From NCBI GenBank assembly GCA_036491435.1, contig DASXBZ010000012.1, forward strand, positions 10,949 through 74,948: DNA of 64,000 bases. The letters are read 5' to 3'. Source of the DNA: Bog-473 sp036491435 (lineage in GTDB: Bacteria > Actinomycetota > Acidimicrobiia > Acidimicrobiales > RAAP-2). The notes beneath the pieces are model-generated. The model saw nothing but the letters and a program-made list of their open reading frames with translations, searched no databases and was not told the DNA's origin. The translations under genes were made by a program, and so were the position numbers. Below are positions 53,001 to 61,273 of the stretch, piece after piece; position 1 is the first letter of the stretch, and the number at the start of each line of letters is the position of its first letter.

Positions 53001-53021
53001 AATCTGACGGGTCGTCAGATT
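53001..53021. promoter_or_regulatory. Inverted repeat AATCTGACG/CGTCAGATT before the CoA-thioester operon
   Basis: Perfect nine-base arms (53001-53009 and 53013-53021) around GGT. Located 33 bases before the first ATG of the acyl-CoA dehydrogenase operon. Size and placement fit a TetR-family (KstR/FadR-like) operator; no such regulator is encoded beside the operon. Confidence 0.7.
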
Positions 53022-53135
53022 TCCAGCAGCATCATAGGGCACTGCCTCGTCGGCCCTCTCTGAGCCTTTCCCGAGGCCGGCGACCCCCTGCCTCCCTGCT
53101 CATCCAGGTTGCGAGCGGCCTCCTACACTCGCCCC

Positions 53136-54065
53136 GTGGGACGGGGGGCCAGGATCGTCGTGCGCATCGGCGCGGTCCTCGTCGCCCTCGGGCTGCTCCT
53201 CGTGGCCTTCGTGGCCTACCAGCTCTGGGGGACGGCCCTCTACGAGGCCCAGGCGCAGTCGCACCTCAAGTCGGAGCTGTCCCACGAGCTGCGTCGCCCC
53301 CTCCCCACGAAGCTGACGGCGTCCCAGCGTCTCGGACTTCCGGCGATCGCCACGGTGACGGCACCCACCCGACCCGACCCCGCGCTCGACCAGCCCGTCG
53401 GGCTGCTGTCCATCCCCAAGATCGGCCTTCTCGACGCCATCGTCGAGGGCGTCGGAGAGGCGCAGCTCGAGCAGGGCCCGGGCCACTACCCCGGCACATC
53501 GATGCCGGGACAAGCGGGGAACGTGGCCATCGCGGGGCATCGCACGACGTACGCCCACCCCTTCTACAACCTCGATGCGCTCTCCCCCGGCGACGACATC
53601 TACATCCTCACGGCACAGGGCCTCTTCCACTACACGGTGAACGGAACCCAGATCGTCGCGCCGACCACCGTCGGCGTTCTGAACACCGTTCCGGGGAAGT
53701 CGACCCTCACCCTCACGACGTGTAACCCCCGCTACAGCGCTTCGCAGCGACTGGTGGTGACGGCCGCTCTCGATGCTCGCCCGGCCCCTCCGACGAGCAC
53801 GATCACCTCCACGACGAGGCCCAAGGACGCGGAGCTGGCGGGCGAATCGACCTCGTCGCTCGGCGGTTCGAGCTCGCCATGGGCGTCCGTCATCGTCTGG
53901 GGGTTGGTCACGATGGCGCTCGTCGTAGGGGCCTATCTCTTGTGGCGATTCTTAAGGCAACGGATTCTGCGGCTGGTGGTGGTGCTCACCGCCGTCCCGC
54001 TGTTCTTGTTCTCGCTCCTCACGTGCTTCGAGCACGTGAGCCTGGCCCTGCCGGGGAGCTTCTGA
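53136..54065 (+). CDS. Class E sortase
   Basis: Transpeptidase that links surface proteins bearing an LAxTG signal to the peptidoglycan; 309 residues from GTG 53136. N-terminal membrane helix (about 8-30), sortase barrel with His135 in AIAGHRTTYAHPFYN, Cys196 in LTTCNPRY and Arg205 in SASQR, a Ser/Thr-rich tail and two further hydrophobic spans (about 243-262 and 270-290). A matching LAYTG substrate is encoded 6 kb downstream. The gene ends ten bases from the convergent gene. Confidence 0.93.
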   Translation: MGRGARIVVRIGAVLVALGLLLVAFVAYQLWGTALYEAQAQSHLKSELSHELRRPLPTKLTASQRLGLPAIATVTAPTRPDPALDQPVGLLSIPKIGLLDAIVEGVGEAQLEQGPGHYPGTSMPGQAGNVAIAGHRTTYAHPFYNLDALSPGDDIYILTAQGLFHYTVNGTQIVAPTTVGVLNTVPGKSTLTLTTCNPRYSASQRLVVTAALDARPAPPTSTITSTTRPKDAELAGESTSSLGGSSSPWASVIVWGLVTMALVVGAYLLWRFLRQRILRLVVVLTAVPLFLFSLLTCFEHVSLALPGSF

Positions 54066-54075
54066 ACAGAAACCC

Positions 54076-55014
54076 TTAGACCGTCGTCACCTGTTGCGTC
54101 GGTGGCGATTCCACAACCGGCAGTTCACCCGTTATGGGTTCGGTCGGTGGCTCTGGGTGATTGCGCCCGTGACGGCGTCGCATGATGTTGCGTACGGCAA
54201 GCAGGATCATCTGGACGAGCACGATCGCCACGAGCAGCAGTCCAACCGGCCAGATCGTCACTGGCACCTTGAAAGATGCCTGCTGGCCATCTCCGATGAA
54301 GATGTGCCCGTTCAGATTCATGTTCCCGACGGAGAGCGCCGGGATCGTCACGGACACTTCGTACGTCTTCGTCTCGCCGGGGCCGACCGGCGGAAGGTGC
54401 GTGTTGAGGACGGGCGTCGAATCCAAATCAGCGATCAAGTGAAGCGACGTAGCCGGCGCTGCACCGGTGTTGGTGAGAGTGAGATCCAGGGTCCGGGTGG
54501 CGGGAAAGCCAAACCAGGCGGCGACGGGAGTCGAACCGGCTAACTCGCTCTTTGCGACAACGAGGTGGCTCAGCGGGACCGTAGGTGGTGAAGCCGGCGC
54601 TGGCGTCGTGCTTGCGCCCGGGATGGAGATCGGTGTCGTGACCGCCAACGCGGTCGTGACCGAGAAGGCTGCGACAACACAGGGGCAGGCAGTGGGGGGA
54701 ACGACGACGGTAAGCGGCACGCTGAGATTGCCGCTGGTATCTGCTTCGATCGTCGCCGACGCGACGCCAGCACAATCGGCCGAACCGTGCGTAGCGTTCT
54801 GACCGCAGACCTGCACCTGGAAGAGCGATCGCGCCGGAAACCCCGAGCCGGAGACTTGGACCGTCTGGCCTGACGCCGCAGTTGCAGGGGCCAGCGAGAG
54901 GCTCGGTTTGGCCGATGCTGCGTCGACAGCTCCGGTCGGTACAACGACCAGGACGACCAGCGCCGTGAAGGTCGCCAACAATGACCTCCACGACAGCCGG
55001 AAGATCCCGGTCAT
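54076..55014 (-). CDS. Secreted, membrane-anchored beta-rich protein (paralog A)
   Basis: A 312-residue protein of unknown function. Signal peptide (about 1-34), an Ig/TIG-like N-domain (PSLSLAPATAASGQTVQVSG, a Cys in QVQVCGQNATHG), a VVPPTACPCVVAAF motif, a second beta-rich domain (LDLTLTNTGAAPATSLHL), a membrane helix near residue 260 and a basic tail. Same layout and PCPC motif as the protein at 55460-56401. It starts within the stop of the lipoprotein gene (ATGA overlap). Confidence 0.8.
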   Translation of the reverse strand: MTGIFRLSWRSLLATFTALVVLVVVPTGAVDAASAKPSLSLAPATAASGQTVQVSGSGFPARSLFQVQVCGQNATHGSADCAGVASATIEADTSGNLSVPLTVVVPPTACPCVVAAFSVTTALAVTTPISIPGASTTPAPASPPTVPLSHLVVAKSELAGSTPVAAWFGFPATRTLDLTLTNTGAAPATSLHLIADLDSTPVLNTHLPPVGPGETKTYEVSVTIPALSVGNMNLNGHIFIGDGQQASFKVPVTIWPVGLLLVAIVLVQMILLAVRNIMRRRHGRNHPEPPTEPITGELPVVESPPTQQVTTV

Positions 55015-55463
55015 GAGGCTGGTAGGTGATTACAAACGTGCTGCAGGCCCAGGTAGCCGCCGAGGGTGCCGAACACACGGGCGATGCCGCTTACGTTCGC
55101 TGCGCCCTTTGACTTCGATTTCGCGCTCTTGGGCGCGGTCGTTGTTGTCGTGGTTGCCGCTTGCGCGACTTCACCACCCTTCACCTCTTCCGCGTACTTC
55201 TTCAGGGGCAGGTAACTCGCCGAACCCGCCTGACTCGCAATCTGCTGCATGTCGGAGCGCCAAGACGTGAAGTCTTTGGCGTTGTACGCCGTGGTTGCTT
55301 TAGCCACCAACTGGCAAATGGCGACATCACCAGCTCCGGGAGGTGGCGACGTGGTGGCGGCACTGTTGTTGCTCGTCGGTGAGCTGCCACATGCCGTGAG
55401 CGCGGTTGCGCACGTGAGGGCGGCGACGGCCGTGGCCAACCGGACGCCGAAGCGGCGAGTCAT
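55011..55463 (-). CDS. Small lipoprotein, unknown function
   Basis: A 150-residue protein whose N-terminus reads TCATALTACGSSPTSN, a lipobox with Cys25. Rest is helical, with a Thr-rich linker (AATTTTTTAPKSAKSKSKGA) and a C-terminal GTLGGYLGLQHVCNHL. It is sandwiched by the two paralogous membrane-anchored genes, with 4-base overlaps on both sides, so it likely acts with them on the outside of the cell. No family recognised. Confidence 0.75.
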   Translation of the reverse strand: MTRRFGVRLATAVAALTCATALTACGSSPTSNNSAATTSPPPGAGDVAICQLVAKATTAYNAKDFTSWRSDMQQIASQAGSASYLPLKKYAEEVKGGEVAQAATTTTTTAPKSAKSKSKGAANVSGIARVFGTLGGYLGLQHVCNHLPAS

Positions 55464-56401
55464 TGGGAAGCTCCTATCTGGCTAAGTTCCTGAGGGGCAT
55501 CGTCGTGCTTCCATCCGGGATCTACGCCTTGATCCTGCTCGCCGTCCCGGCGGCGGTACTGCGCTCCGATGATGACGGCAAGCGCGAGCAGGACGGCCAC
55601 CGCTGCAAGCACTCCGAGCACATAGAGGGCCCATGGAGTCGTGCTCGTCGAACTGGCAAGCCTGACTTCGAAGCCTGCTCCAGAGACGTTCCCGACGACG
55701 GGAAACGTGCCATCGGAAAACGTGGACAAGTCAAATGGCGCCGTGATCTGTGTGCTCTGTCCCGCGCCGAGGATGCGAGCTTGCGGACTCGTGATGACGA
55801 AATGGTCGCCACCCTGCACCCAATGCGCCACGAGGAGCGGCCGAATTGCAGTCGAACCTGCATTGCGGACGCTGACGATCAGTTGCCTCGATGCCGCCGC
55901 ACCGAACCATGAGGTCCAAGTACTAGTGGAGACCACGCGAACATGAGATATCCGAACTATGGGGAGAACCGTAGGAGGCACTTCGACGGGCGCACTCGAG
56001 GAGCCCAAGATCGTGATCGGCAAACGCTCCACCTCGCTCGGATATGCCTGGGTCACCATCACGATGCATGGACACGGAACCGGTGGAATCGTCACCACAA
56101 GTGACGTCTGAACTCCGCCATTGTCGGCAGGACCGAAGGACACAGCATGCGTAAGGTCGCAATCCGAACTCACTGAAACGACGCCGCCACCGCAGACGGC
56201 CGCCTGTAGTTGCCGGTCTTTCGGCCAATGTGCGCCTTCGACCACGACCGTCGAGCCTGGCGTGACGACTGTCTTGTCCAGGCTGAGTGCTGGCGGACCG
56301 GCTGCTCCGGCCGGAGAAGGGATGTGCGTTCCACACGCGATGACGAGCACTGTGCCCAAGACCCTAAGGACGACACCTACCGCGCGGTTACGTCGGCCCA
56401 T
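55460..56401 (-). CDS. Secreted, membrane-anchored beta-rich protein (paralog B)
   Basis: A 313-residue protein: signal peptide (about 1-33), Ig-like domain starting PALSLDKTVVTPGSTVVVEG with AHWPKDRQLQAAVCGGG, a VVTIPPVPCPCIVMV motif, a second beta-rich domain (LIVSVRNAGSTAIRPLLVAH), one membrane helix (about 260-285) and a basic tail YRRRDGEQ. It matches paralog A in order of parts. Its ATG overlaps its neighbour's reading frame (ATGA). Located six bases after the DUF916-like gene stop. Confidence 0.8.
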   Translation of the reverse strand: MGRRNRAVGVVLRVLGTVLVIACGTHIPSPAGAAGPPALSLDKTVVTPGSTVVVEGAHWPKDRQLQAAVCGGGVVSVSSDCDLTHAVSFGPADNGGVQTSLVVTIPPVPCPCIVMVTQAYPSEVERLPITILGSSSAPVEVPPTVLPIVRISHVRVVSTSTWTSWFGAAASRQLIVSVRNAGSTAIRPLLVAHWVQGGDHFVITSPQARILGAGQSTQITAPFDLSTFSDGTFPVVGNVSGAGFEVRLASSTSTTPWALYVLGVLAAVAVLLALAVIIGAQYRRRDGEQDQGVDPGWKHDDAPQELSQIGASQ

Positions 56402-56407
56402 ACTCGG

Positions 56408-57433
56408 TTAGACACTTGATGTAGCCAAGTTGGCGGGTTCAGTGTCGCCGTCCACCGCCCCTCCGCCTGCTGCTGCTGCCCGACGCTTACGTCGCCTCCG
56501 GTACCAGAAGAAGCCGATAATCAACACGATGATGGCGATCAAGATCCATGGGATGACCCAAGCCGTCGCGGTCGCGCTCGTCGTACCAGCGCCGGATGTC
56601 ACAGTCAGGTTTGCCGTCAGGCGAAGGAAGGCCTCCTTGCTCGACAGATGATAGGTGACAGTCACCGAGTTATGCGGGAGCAGGGACGAATAGATCTTGG
56701 GGGGAATGTTGGTGCTCGAACCGAGCAGCGGAGAGACACTGAGCTTCGCGGTCGGATTCAAGATTTGGTTTCCGGTATTGGTCACGGTGTAGGAAACAGT
56801 GGAACGGACCGGGCCACCGGCGTAGCCCGCAAAGCCCGAGGTGCCGATCGAGAGCTTTGTGATCGACAAGCCGGGATGAAGCGGACCCCGCACCCGGAGA
56901 TAAATCCGTGCTCCGACTTCCTGATATACGTTGACCGTAAGGCTTCCTCGCTTCTCGACAGAAGGGTTGTCCGGAGAGAGGACGATCCCGCCCGCGTAGT
57001 CGCCTGGTGTCTGCCCAGCTGGGACCTTCACGGTGAATGGGATGTTGGCCAGGGTGTGAGGCGGAAGGCTGAAGCCGAGGGTGCTCATCTCAACCCACCT
57101 CCCTACCGTTAGGTCGGGCTTTTGAGGTGGGTTGATCGTGAAGCCGCCTCCGACTGCGTTGGACGCATCGGCCACGTACAGGTGAAACGGCATCGTTTGC
57201 GGCGTCTGGTTCGTGACTGTGACCGCGTCCGTTATGACCGATCCGGGGTTGGCGAGGTAGTTGAACCACTGCCGAGGTGATCCGCCCGTAACCGTCGCAG
57301 GGAAGATCGAGTATCGACCGTTGGTGGCCGCTGACGCTGGCGGGCTTCCCAACCCTGTGCCCAGCACACAGAACCAGGACGCCGTAGCCAGGCCGAATAT
57401 GAGCAACTTACGCACTGTCGAGTGCCAGCACAT
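56408..57433 (-). CDS. DUF916-like WxL-interacting protein 1, membrane-anchored
   Basis: A 341-residue exported protein: signal peptide (about 1-36), an N-domain GRYSIFPATVTGGSPRQWFN with YLANPGSVITDAVTVTNQTP and FHLYVADASNAVGGGF, a second Ig-like domain VRGPLHPGLSITKLSIG, one membrane helix (about 294-314) and an Arg/Lys tail. The N-domain is like DUF916 (WxL-interacting/peptidoglycan-binding). It is 112 bases after the WxL-like gene and cotranscribed with the following three genes. Confidence 0.85.
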   Translation of the reverse strand: MCWHSTVRKLLIFGLATASWFCVLGTGLGSPPASAATNGRYSIFPATVTGGSPRQWFNYLANPGSVITDAVTVTNQTPQTMPFHLYVADASNAVGGGFTINPPQKPDLTVGRWVEMSTLGFSLPPHTLANIPFTVKVPAGQTPGDYAGGIVLSPDNPSVEKRGSLTVNVYQEVGARIYLRVRGPLHPGLSITKLSIGTSGFAGYAGGPVRSTVSYTVTNTGNQILNPTAKLSVSPLLGSSTNIPPKIYSSLLPHNSVTVTYHLSSKEAFLRLTANLTVTSGAGTTSATATAWVIPWILIAIIVLIIGFFWYRRRRKRRAAAAGGGAVDGDTEPANLATSSV

Positions 57434-57481
57434 GTTCGTATATCCCCGATCCCCACGGTTTATGACGGTCCGCCAGAGTAG

Positions 57482-57518
57482 CGGATGGGCGGCACCCTAA
57501 AGGTGCCGCCCATCCGCG
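57482..57518 (-). terminator. Strong 16-bp hairpin between WxL-like gene and DUF916-like gene
   Basis: Perfect stem GCGGATGGGCGGCACC with its reverse complement, five-base CTAAA loop. No T-run follows on either strand, so it may be a weak terminator, an RNA-processing or mRNA-stabilising element. Located 28 bases after the WxL-like stop and 49 before the DUF916-like ATG, it could lower expression of the latter relative to the former. Confidence 0.75.
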
Positions 57519-57545
57519 TGAAGCAGACAGCGCTACTACGAGAAG

Positions 57546-59489
57546 CTACGAGACCAGGTATTGCACCGATCCGATGTAGTTCCCCGCATACACCGACTCA
57601 GGAATCGTCAGTGTGTAGGTCGCGTTGAACAGGAACGTGCCACCGCTTTGGTGTTGCAAGGCGTGGCAGAGGCTGACCGTCGACCCGAACGCTCCACCTG
57701 CGTCAGGCGTCGCGTCGGGGTTCAGGTTCGGCGGGTTGTATGGCGCCGGACCACCCAAGGGGTCAGCGATGCAACTGATGCCGCTGACAACCAGGTAGTT
57801 CGGGGCGATTTGACCGTCGTGAGCACCATTCGTTGCAGTGTTCAGCGCCGACAGTCCGATGGACGAGTTGCAGAAGGCGATAACGCCCCCGCAGCTCGCG
57901 TTCGGGTTTTGCCCGCTCCCTGCGCCAACCGGCGTCGCGATGAACGACGCCGTCAGCGACCACTGGCCATTCGGGTCACCGCGGTTGTCCGAGATGTAGA
58001 TCGTCCCGGGGGCCCCGCCGGACGGGTTTCCAGTGGTGTTGCCCGTGGTGGCCGTGACCTGCTGCTCCAAGCCGTCCAACGTGATGGGCTGGAACTGGAA
58101 CTCGGGGCACTGCAGCAACGGGTTGCCAACTGGCGTCGGCGTGTTGTTGCCGGTCACGTAGTTGGACGGCGAGTTGCAACTCAACACGAGCGCTCCCGCG
58201 TTCACCTGTTCGGACAAGGGCTGGGTTACGGGTGGTGTGCCGATGTTGACCGTGATGTCCCCCGGTGTGGTGCTACAGACCGGTCCACCATGCGCACCGC
58301 TGAGGGTGTCGCAGGCGTTGAACAAGATGTGGTCAATCTCGGGCGAGCTCGCCGTATTGGAGAGGCTCACCAACCCACCTGCACCGAGGCTGAACGTCAG
58401 ACTGCCCTGTGGACTCGGGCTGACCAAAGTGAATCCGTTCGGATCCACCGGGTACGTTCCCGCAGCGGCCGTCAAGGTCACACTGCCCGAGCCGCCTTCA
58501 CCGAGGTTGACCGTCTGGTTGTTCGGTGATGGTGGCGTCGTCGCCAAGTTGACGAAGGCACCCGCCGGCGGCGCCGTCAGGCTCTCGTAACCCGTCAGCG
58601 TGCCCTGTGGGAGCAGCGGGGACCCGACCGGCGTCGCACCGAACCAGCCAGAGGGCGAGCAAGGTGTGAACGAGATGGCCAGGGTCGCGGTCAGCGTGAA
58701 CTGGGACGCGCCGATCACCCCGATGCGCGCCGTGTGTCCCGTGACGCCGTTCGTCGTGAAGACGTTCCCGGTGGCAAGAGCGTTCGGATCAGTGAACGTG
58801 ATACCCGCCGCGGGCGCAAGCCCAACGGTGGTCCCACCGGCCGTGTTCGGGCCCGTCGTGACCGTGTTGATCGTGGCAACGCCAGCTACGACGTTGATGA
58901 TCACCGAGCCGTTCGGGATGCCCGCACCTGGCGGACTTGCCGTCGGGCTGCCGGCCACGATTTGACCAATGTCAGCCGCTGTGAAGCCACCGGTGAGCTG
59001 GTTCGAACCACTCGAATAGGTGACACCGGTGAGCTGTCCGCCCGGGTTGGGTTGCGTCATCGACGGCGACGTGTACGCGTATGTTCCGGTCGCACTGCCG
59101 TCAGTCGATCCGAGAGTCAGATCGCCTTGCAGACCAACCGTCGGCGGATTCAACGCCGCGTTCAACGGAGCCACGACAGCACCGCTCATGACGAGGCTGA
59201 TAGCGCCGCCCGCCGGGCCGACGGCACCAAACGCCGTACCAGTCGGCGCGCCGCTGTTGGTGGTCGTGTTGATCACCGTCGACGCGATGAACGGCGCTGT
59301 CGATCCAGCTGCCGCCCCCGTCCCGGCGCAGTCCAGCTCGTATGAAACGGCAGGGCTCGTCGGGTTTCCCGCAGGGTTGTTGTTCACGGCGCCGGCAGGT
59401 GCCGACAATCCGATCACCGCAGTAACCCCTGCGGCTAGCGCGAGAGCTGCTCCTCCAGTTGCAACTCTCTTCAATCTTGTGAGTCTCAA
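57546..59489 (-). CDS. Secreted protein with C-terminal WxL-like domain 1
   Basis: A 647-residue exported protein: signal peptide (about 1-34), Gly/Thr/Asn-rich beta regions with IG-like folds, and a C-terminal module NAGALVLSCNSP, PITLDGLEQQVTATTG, IYISDNRGDPNGQWSLTASF, ending YTLTIPESVYAGNYIGSVQY. The WSL at residue 510 is the WxL motif next to S-D-N-R-G. Such domains bind peptidoglycan without covalent attachment. Start is TTG at 59489 with AAGGAG 7 bases upstream; an overlapping two-codon ATG frame precedes it. Confidence 0.85.
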   Translation of the reverse strand: MRLTRLKRVATGGAALALAAGVTAVIGLSAPAGAVNNNPAGNPTSPAVSYELDCAGTGAAAGSTAPFIASTVINTTTNSGAPTGTAFGAVGPAGGAISLVMSGAVVAPLNAALNPPTVGLQGDLTLGSTDGSATGTYAYTSPSMTQPNPGGQLTGVTYSSGSNQLTGGFTAADIGQIVAGSPTASPPGAGIPNGSVIINVVAGVATINTVTTGPNTAGGTTVGLAPAAGITFTDPNALATGNVFTTNGVTGHTARIGVIGASQFTLTATLAISFTPCSPSGWFGATPVGSPLLPQGTLTGYESLTAPPAGAFVNLATTPPSPNNQTVNLGEGGSGSVTLTAAAGTYPVDPNGFTLVSPSPQGSLTFSLGAGGLVSLSNTASSPEIDHILFNACDTLSGAHGGPVCSTTPGDITVNIGTPPVTQPLSEQVNAGALVLSCNSPSNYVTGNNTPTPVGNPLLQCPEFQFQPITLDGLEQQVTATTGNTTGNPSGGAPGTIYISDNRGDPNGQWSLTASFIATPVGAGSGQNPNASCGGVIAFCNSSIGLSALNTATNGAHDGQIAPNYLVVSGISCIADPLGGPAPYNPPNLNPDATPDAGGAFGSTVSLCHALQHQSGGTFLFNATYTLTIPESVYAGNYIGSVQYLVS

Positions 59490-60046
59490 AGCATTTCTCC
59501 TTGGACAGGTGAACCCTGGCCCCCCTCAACGCAGAGATCTCAGTGAGTGTTCGGGGGAACCATCGAACGCGTTGCGCGCGTCGAGATCGACGAAATGGCA
59601 AGCGTTACCGTCCCCCAACTTCAAATGTTCCCCAACCCCCGTTTCCCCCGACAGCCCACCCTGCCGAGTCCTCCTACCCCAACGCTGACGCCGAGGTTCC
59701 TCCGTTGGTGCCTTCCCCCAGGCACCGGCGAGATCATTGGGCAACCGTTGGTTCAAGTCAAACGGGTTTCTGCCGACAGGCCTCCCCAAATGCACCCGAT
59801 CGCCATCACGGCTCACGACCTACGCACAGAGAGCGCTCGCTGCTCACGTCTTCTAGGCATCGGACAGTGCCACGCGCTGAAATTCTGCAACACGCTCTAT
59901 TTCGACGAGCGGAATCAATACCGATTTTTGATTGCCTTGCTTGACGCGTAAGCGCAGCTGAGAATAACTTCCGCCCGAATCGCACGGGGTCCTGAATAGC
60001 GTCGGGGCTCGAGGGGGGCGTCCTACACGCCTCGGGGGAAAGTCAA
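59490..60046. other. Divergent regulatory gap of 557 bases
   Basis: The gap separates two divergent surface-protein genes, so both promoters are here. No RNA or gene is recognised; an open frame on the plus strand (59547-59951) has no credible start or composition. The half next to 60047 looks AT-rich. A GGCGT/ACGCC stem near 60018 sits in the leader before the 60047 gene. Confidence 0.5.
59941..59968 (+). promoter_or_regulatory. Possible promoter for the LAYTG surface protein
   Basis: TTGACG (59941-59946) with a 16-base spacer to AATAAC (59963-59968), followed by about 75 bases to the ATG at 60047. Match to -10 consensus is only fair. The ribosome site GGGGGAAA sits just before the ATG. Confidence 0.35.
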
Positions 60047-61240
60047 ATGCGACGGAGGAGAAGGTGGCTCGGCCGGGCCCCAGTTGCCCTGGCTCTACTG
60101 CTTGTAGCTGCGCTCAGCATGACCTTTTTTCTGTCTTCGGCTGCGTCCGCAAACGCGACGATTGGGGTCACACCGAACGCAGACCTCACCAATGGCCAAG
60201 GCGTCACAGTGACCGGCTCCGGTTTGGCGGCAAACTCGACGGGGTCCGTGCTCGAGTGCAACAACGCCAGCCCTCAACCCACCGTCAACCTGCCTGCTCC
60301 CATTAGTGAGACTGTTCCGGTCAGCTGCAGCGGGATCTCGGGTGCCACGCTGGCCACGACGACGTCCACTGGAACGCTCTCCGCATCGTTCACCATCATT
60401 TCTCCCACGCCGGGTCCTCCGTGTGGTGCTGGAGATCTGGTTTCGTGCCCCTCGACCGATAGCGCCGTGAATTCCCCGGCCAGTGACGCTGCGCTCTTCC
60501 CTTGCCCGCCCACGCCGGCCCAGTTATCAGCGGGATTTTCCTGCGGCCTCGTTTTCGGGGACCAGGGCGGCGACCAGATCACGGCCGGCATCACGCTCTC
60601 GAGCGGTGGGGGCGGAACGACTACGACGACCACCACGTCCGCTTCCACAACAACGACCTCCACGACGACAACGACCACCACGACGAACACTGAAGGAACG
60701 ACGGTCACGGCGCCCACGGGGCTCCCAGGCTTCTTGACTGTTGTCGCCGGTCAATCGACCATGATCCAGGGACCGGGCTTCAAACCAGGCGAGGCCGTAA
60801 CGGTCACCATTCACTCGACCACGATCCAACTTGGGACTTTTACCGCCAACGGCAGTGGCGTCGCGACCGGCACGATCATGATCCCGGTCGGCACTGTGGT
60901 CGGCTACCACGAGATCTACTTGACCGGTGAAACGAGCCGTCACGTTGTCGTCATTCCCGCCTGGATTATTGGCGGCCAGCCGACAACGCTCGCCTCGAGC
61001 ACAAGCTCTCCAGCGACCAGCTCTGGTTCCACTACTGGTGGGACAACAACCGGCGGAACTCCCTCTGCTAGTGGTGGCTCCTTGGCCTACACGGGTGCGG
61101 GTCGCGGGGTTTGGTTGACCCTTGTAGGTGGGCTGCTGCTCCTCGATCTCGGCTACCTCCTAATAACCATGTTCTTGCGTCCTCGCGAGTTGCTGGCACG
61201 GCGGGCCAATCGCCAACTCGACTCAACCCCGCAGCAGTAA
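60047..61240 (+). CDS. Surface protein with LAYTG class E sorting signal
   Basis: A 397-residue exported protein. Signal peptide about 1-35; neocarzinostatin-like region NATIGVTPNADLTNGQGV; Cys-containing core; a Thr-rich linker (about 205-240); a second Ig/TIG-like domain (VVAGQSTMIQGPGFKPGEAV); Ser/Gly/Thr linker; LAYTG at residues 346-350 (61082-61096); a membrane helix; and RPRELLARR tail. This is the C-terminal sorting arrangement of class E substrates, and a class E sortase is at 53136-54065. Confidence 0.88.
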   Translation: MRRRRRWLGRAPVALALLLVAALSMTFFLSSAASANATIGVTPNADLTNGQGVTVTGSGLAANSTGSVLECNNASPQPTVNLPAPISETVPVSCSGISGATLATTTSTGTLSASFTIISPTPGPPCGAGDLVSCPSTDSAVNSPASDAALFPCPPTPAQLSAGFSCGLVFGDQGGDQITAGITLSSGGGGTTTTTTTSASTTTTSTTTTTTTTNTEGTTVTAPTGLPGFLTVVAGQSTMIQGPGFKPGEAVTVTIHSTTIQLGTFTANGSGVATGTIMIPVGTVVGYHEIYLTGETSRHVVVIPAWIIGGQPTTLASSTSSPATSSGSTTGGTTTGGTPSASGGSLAYTGAGRGVWLTLVGGLLLLDLGYLLITMFLRPRELLARRANRQLDSTPQQ

Positions 61241-61273
61241 CCCCCGATCCCAGAGGATCCGAAGAGATCACCG

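Noticed and set aside
54510..54545. A T-loop-like GGTTCGACTCCC on the minus strand, suggesting a tRNA
   Set aside because: The stem does not pair and the sequence lies within a coding frame (AGSTPVAAWFGF); no acceptor or anticodon arm is found.
59547..59951. A 134-residue frame in the gap before 60047
   Set aside because: Proline-rich, no homology I recognise, no ribosome site, and it overlaps the likely divergent promoters.
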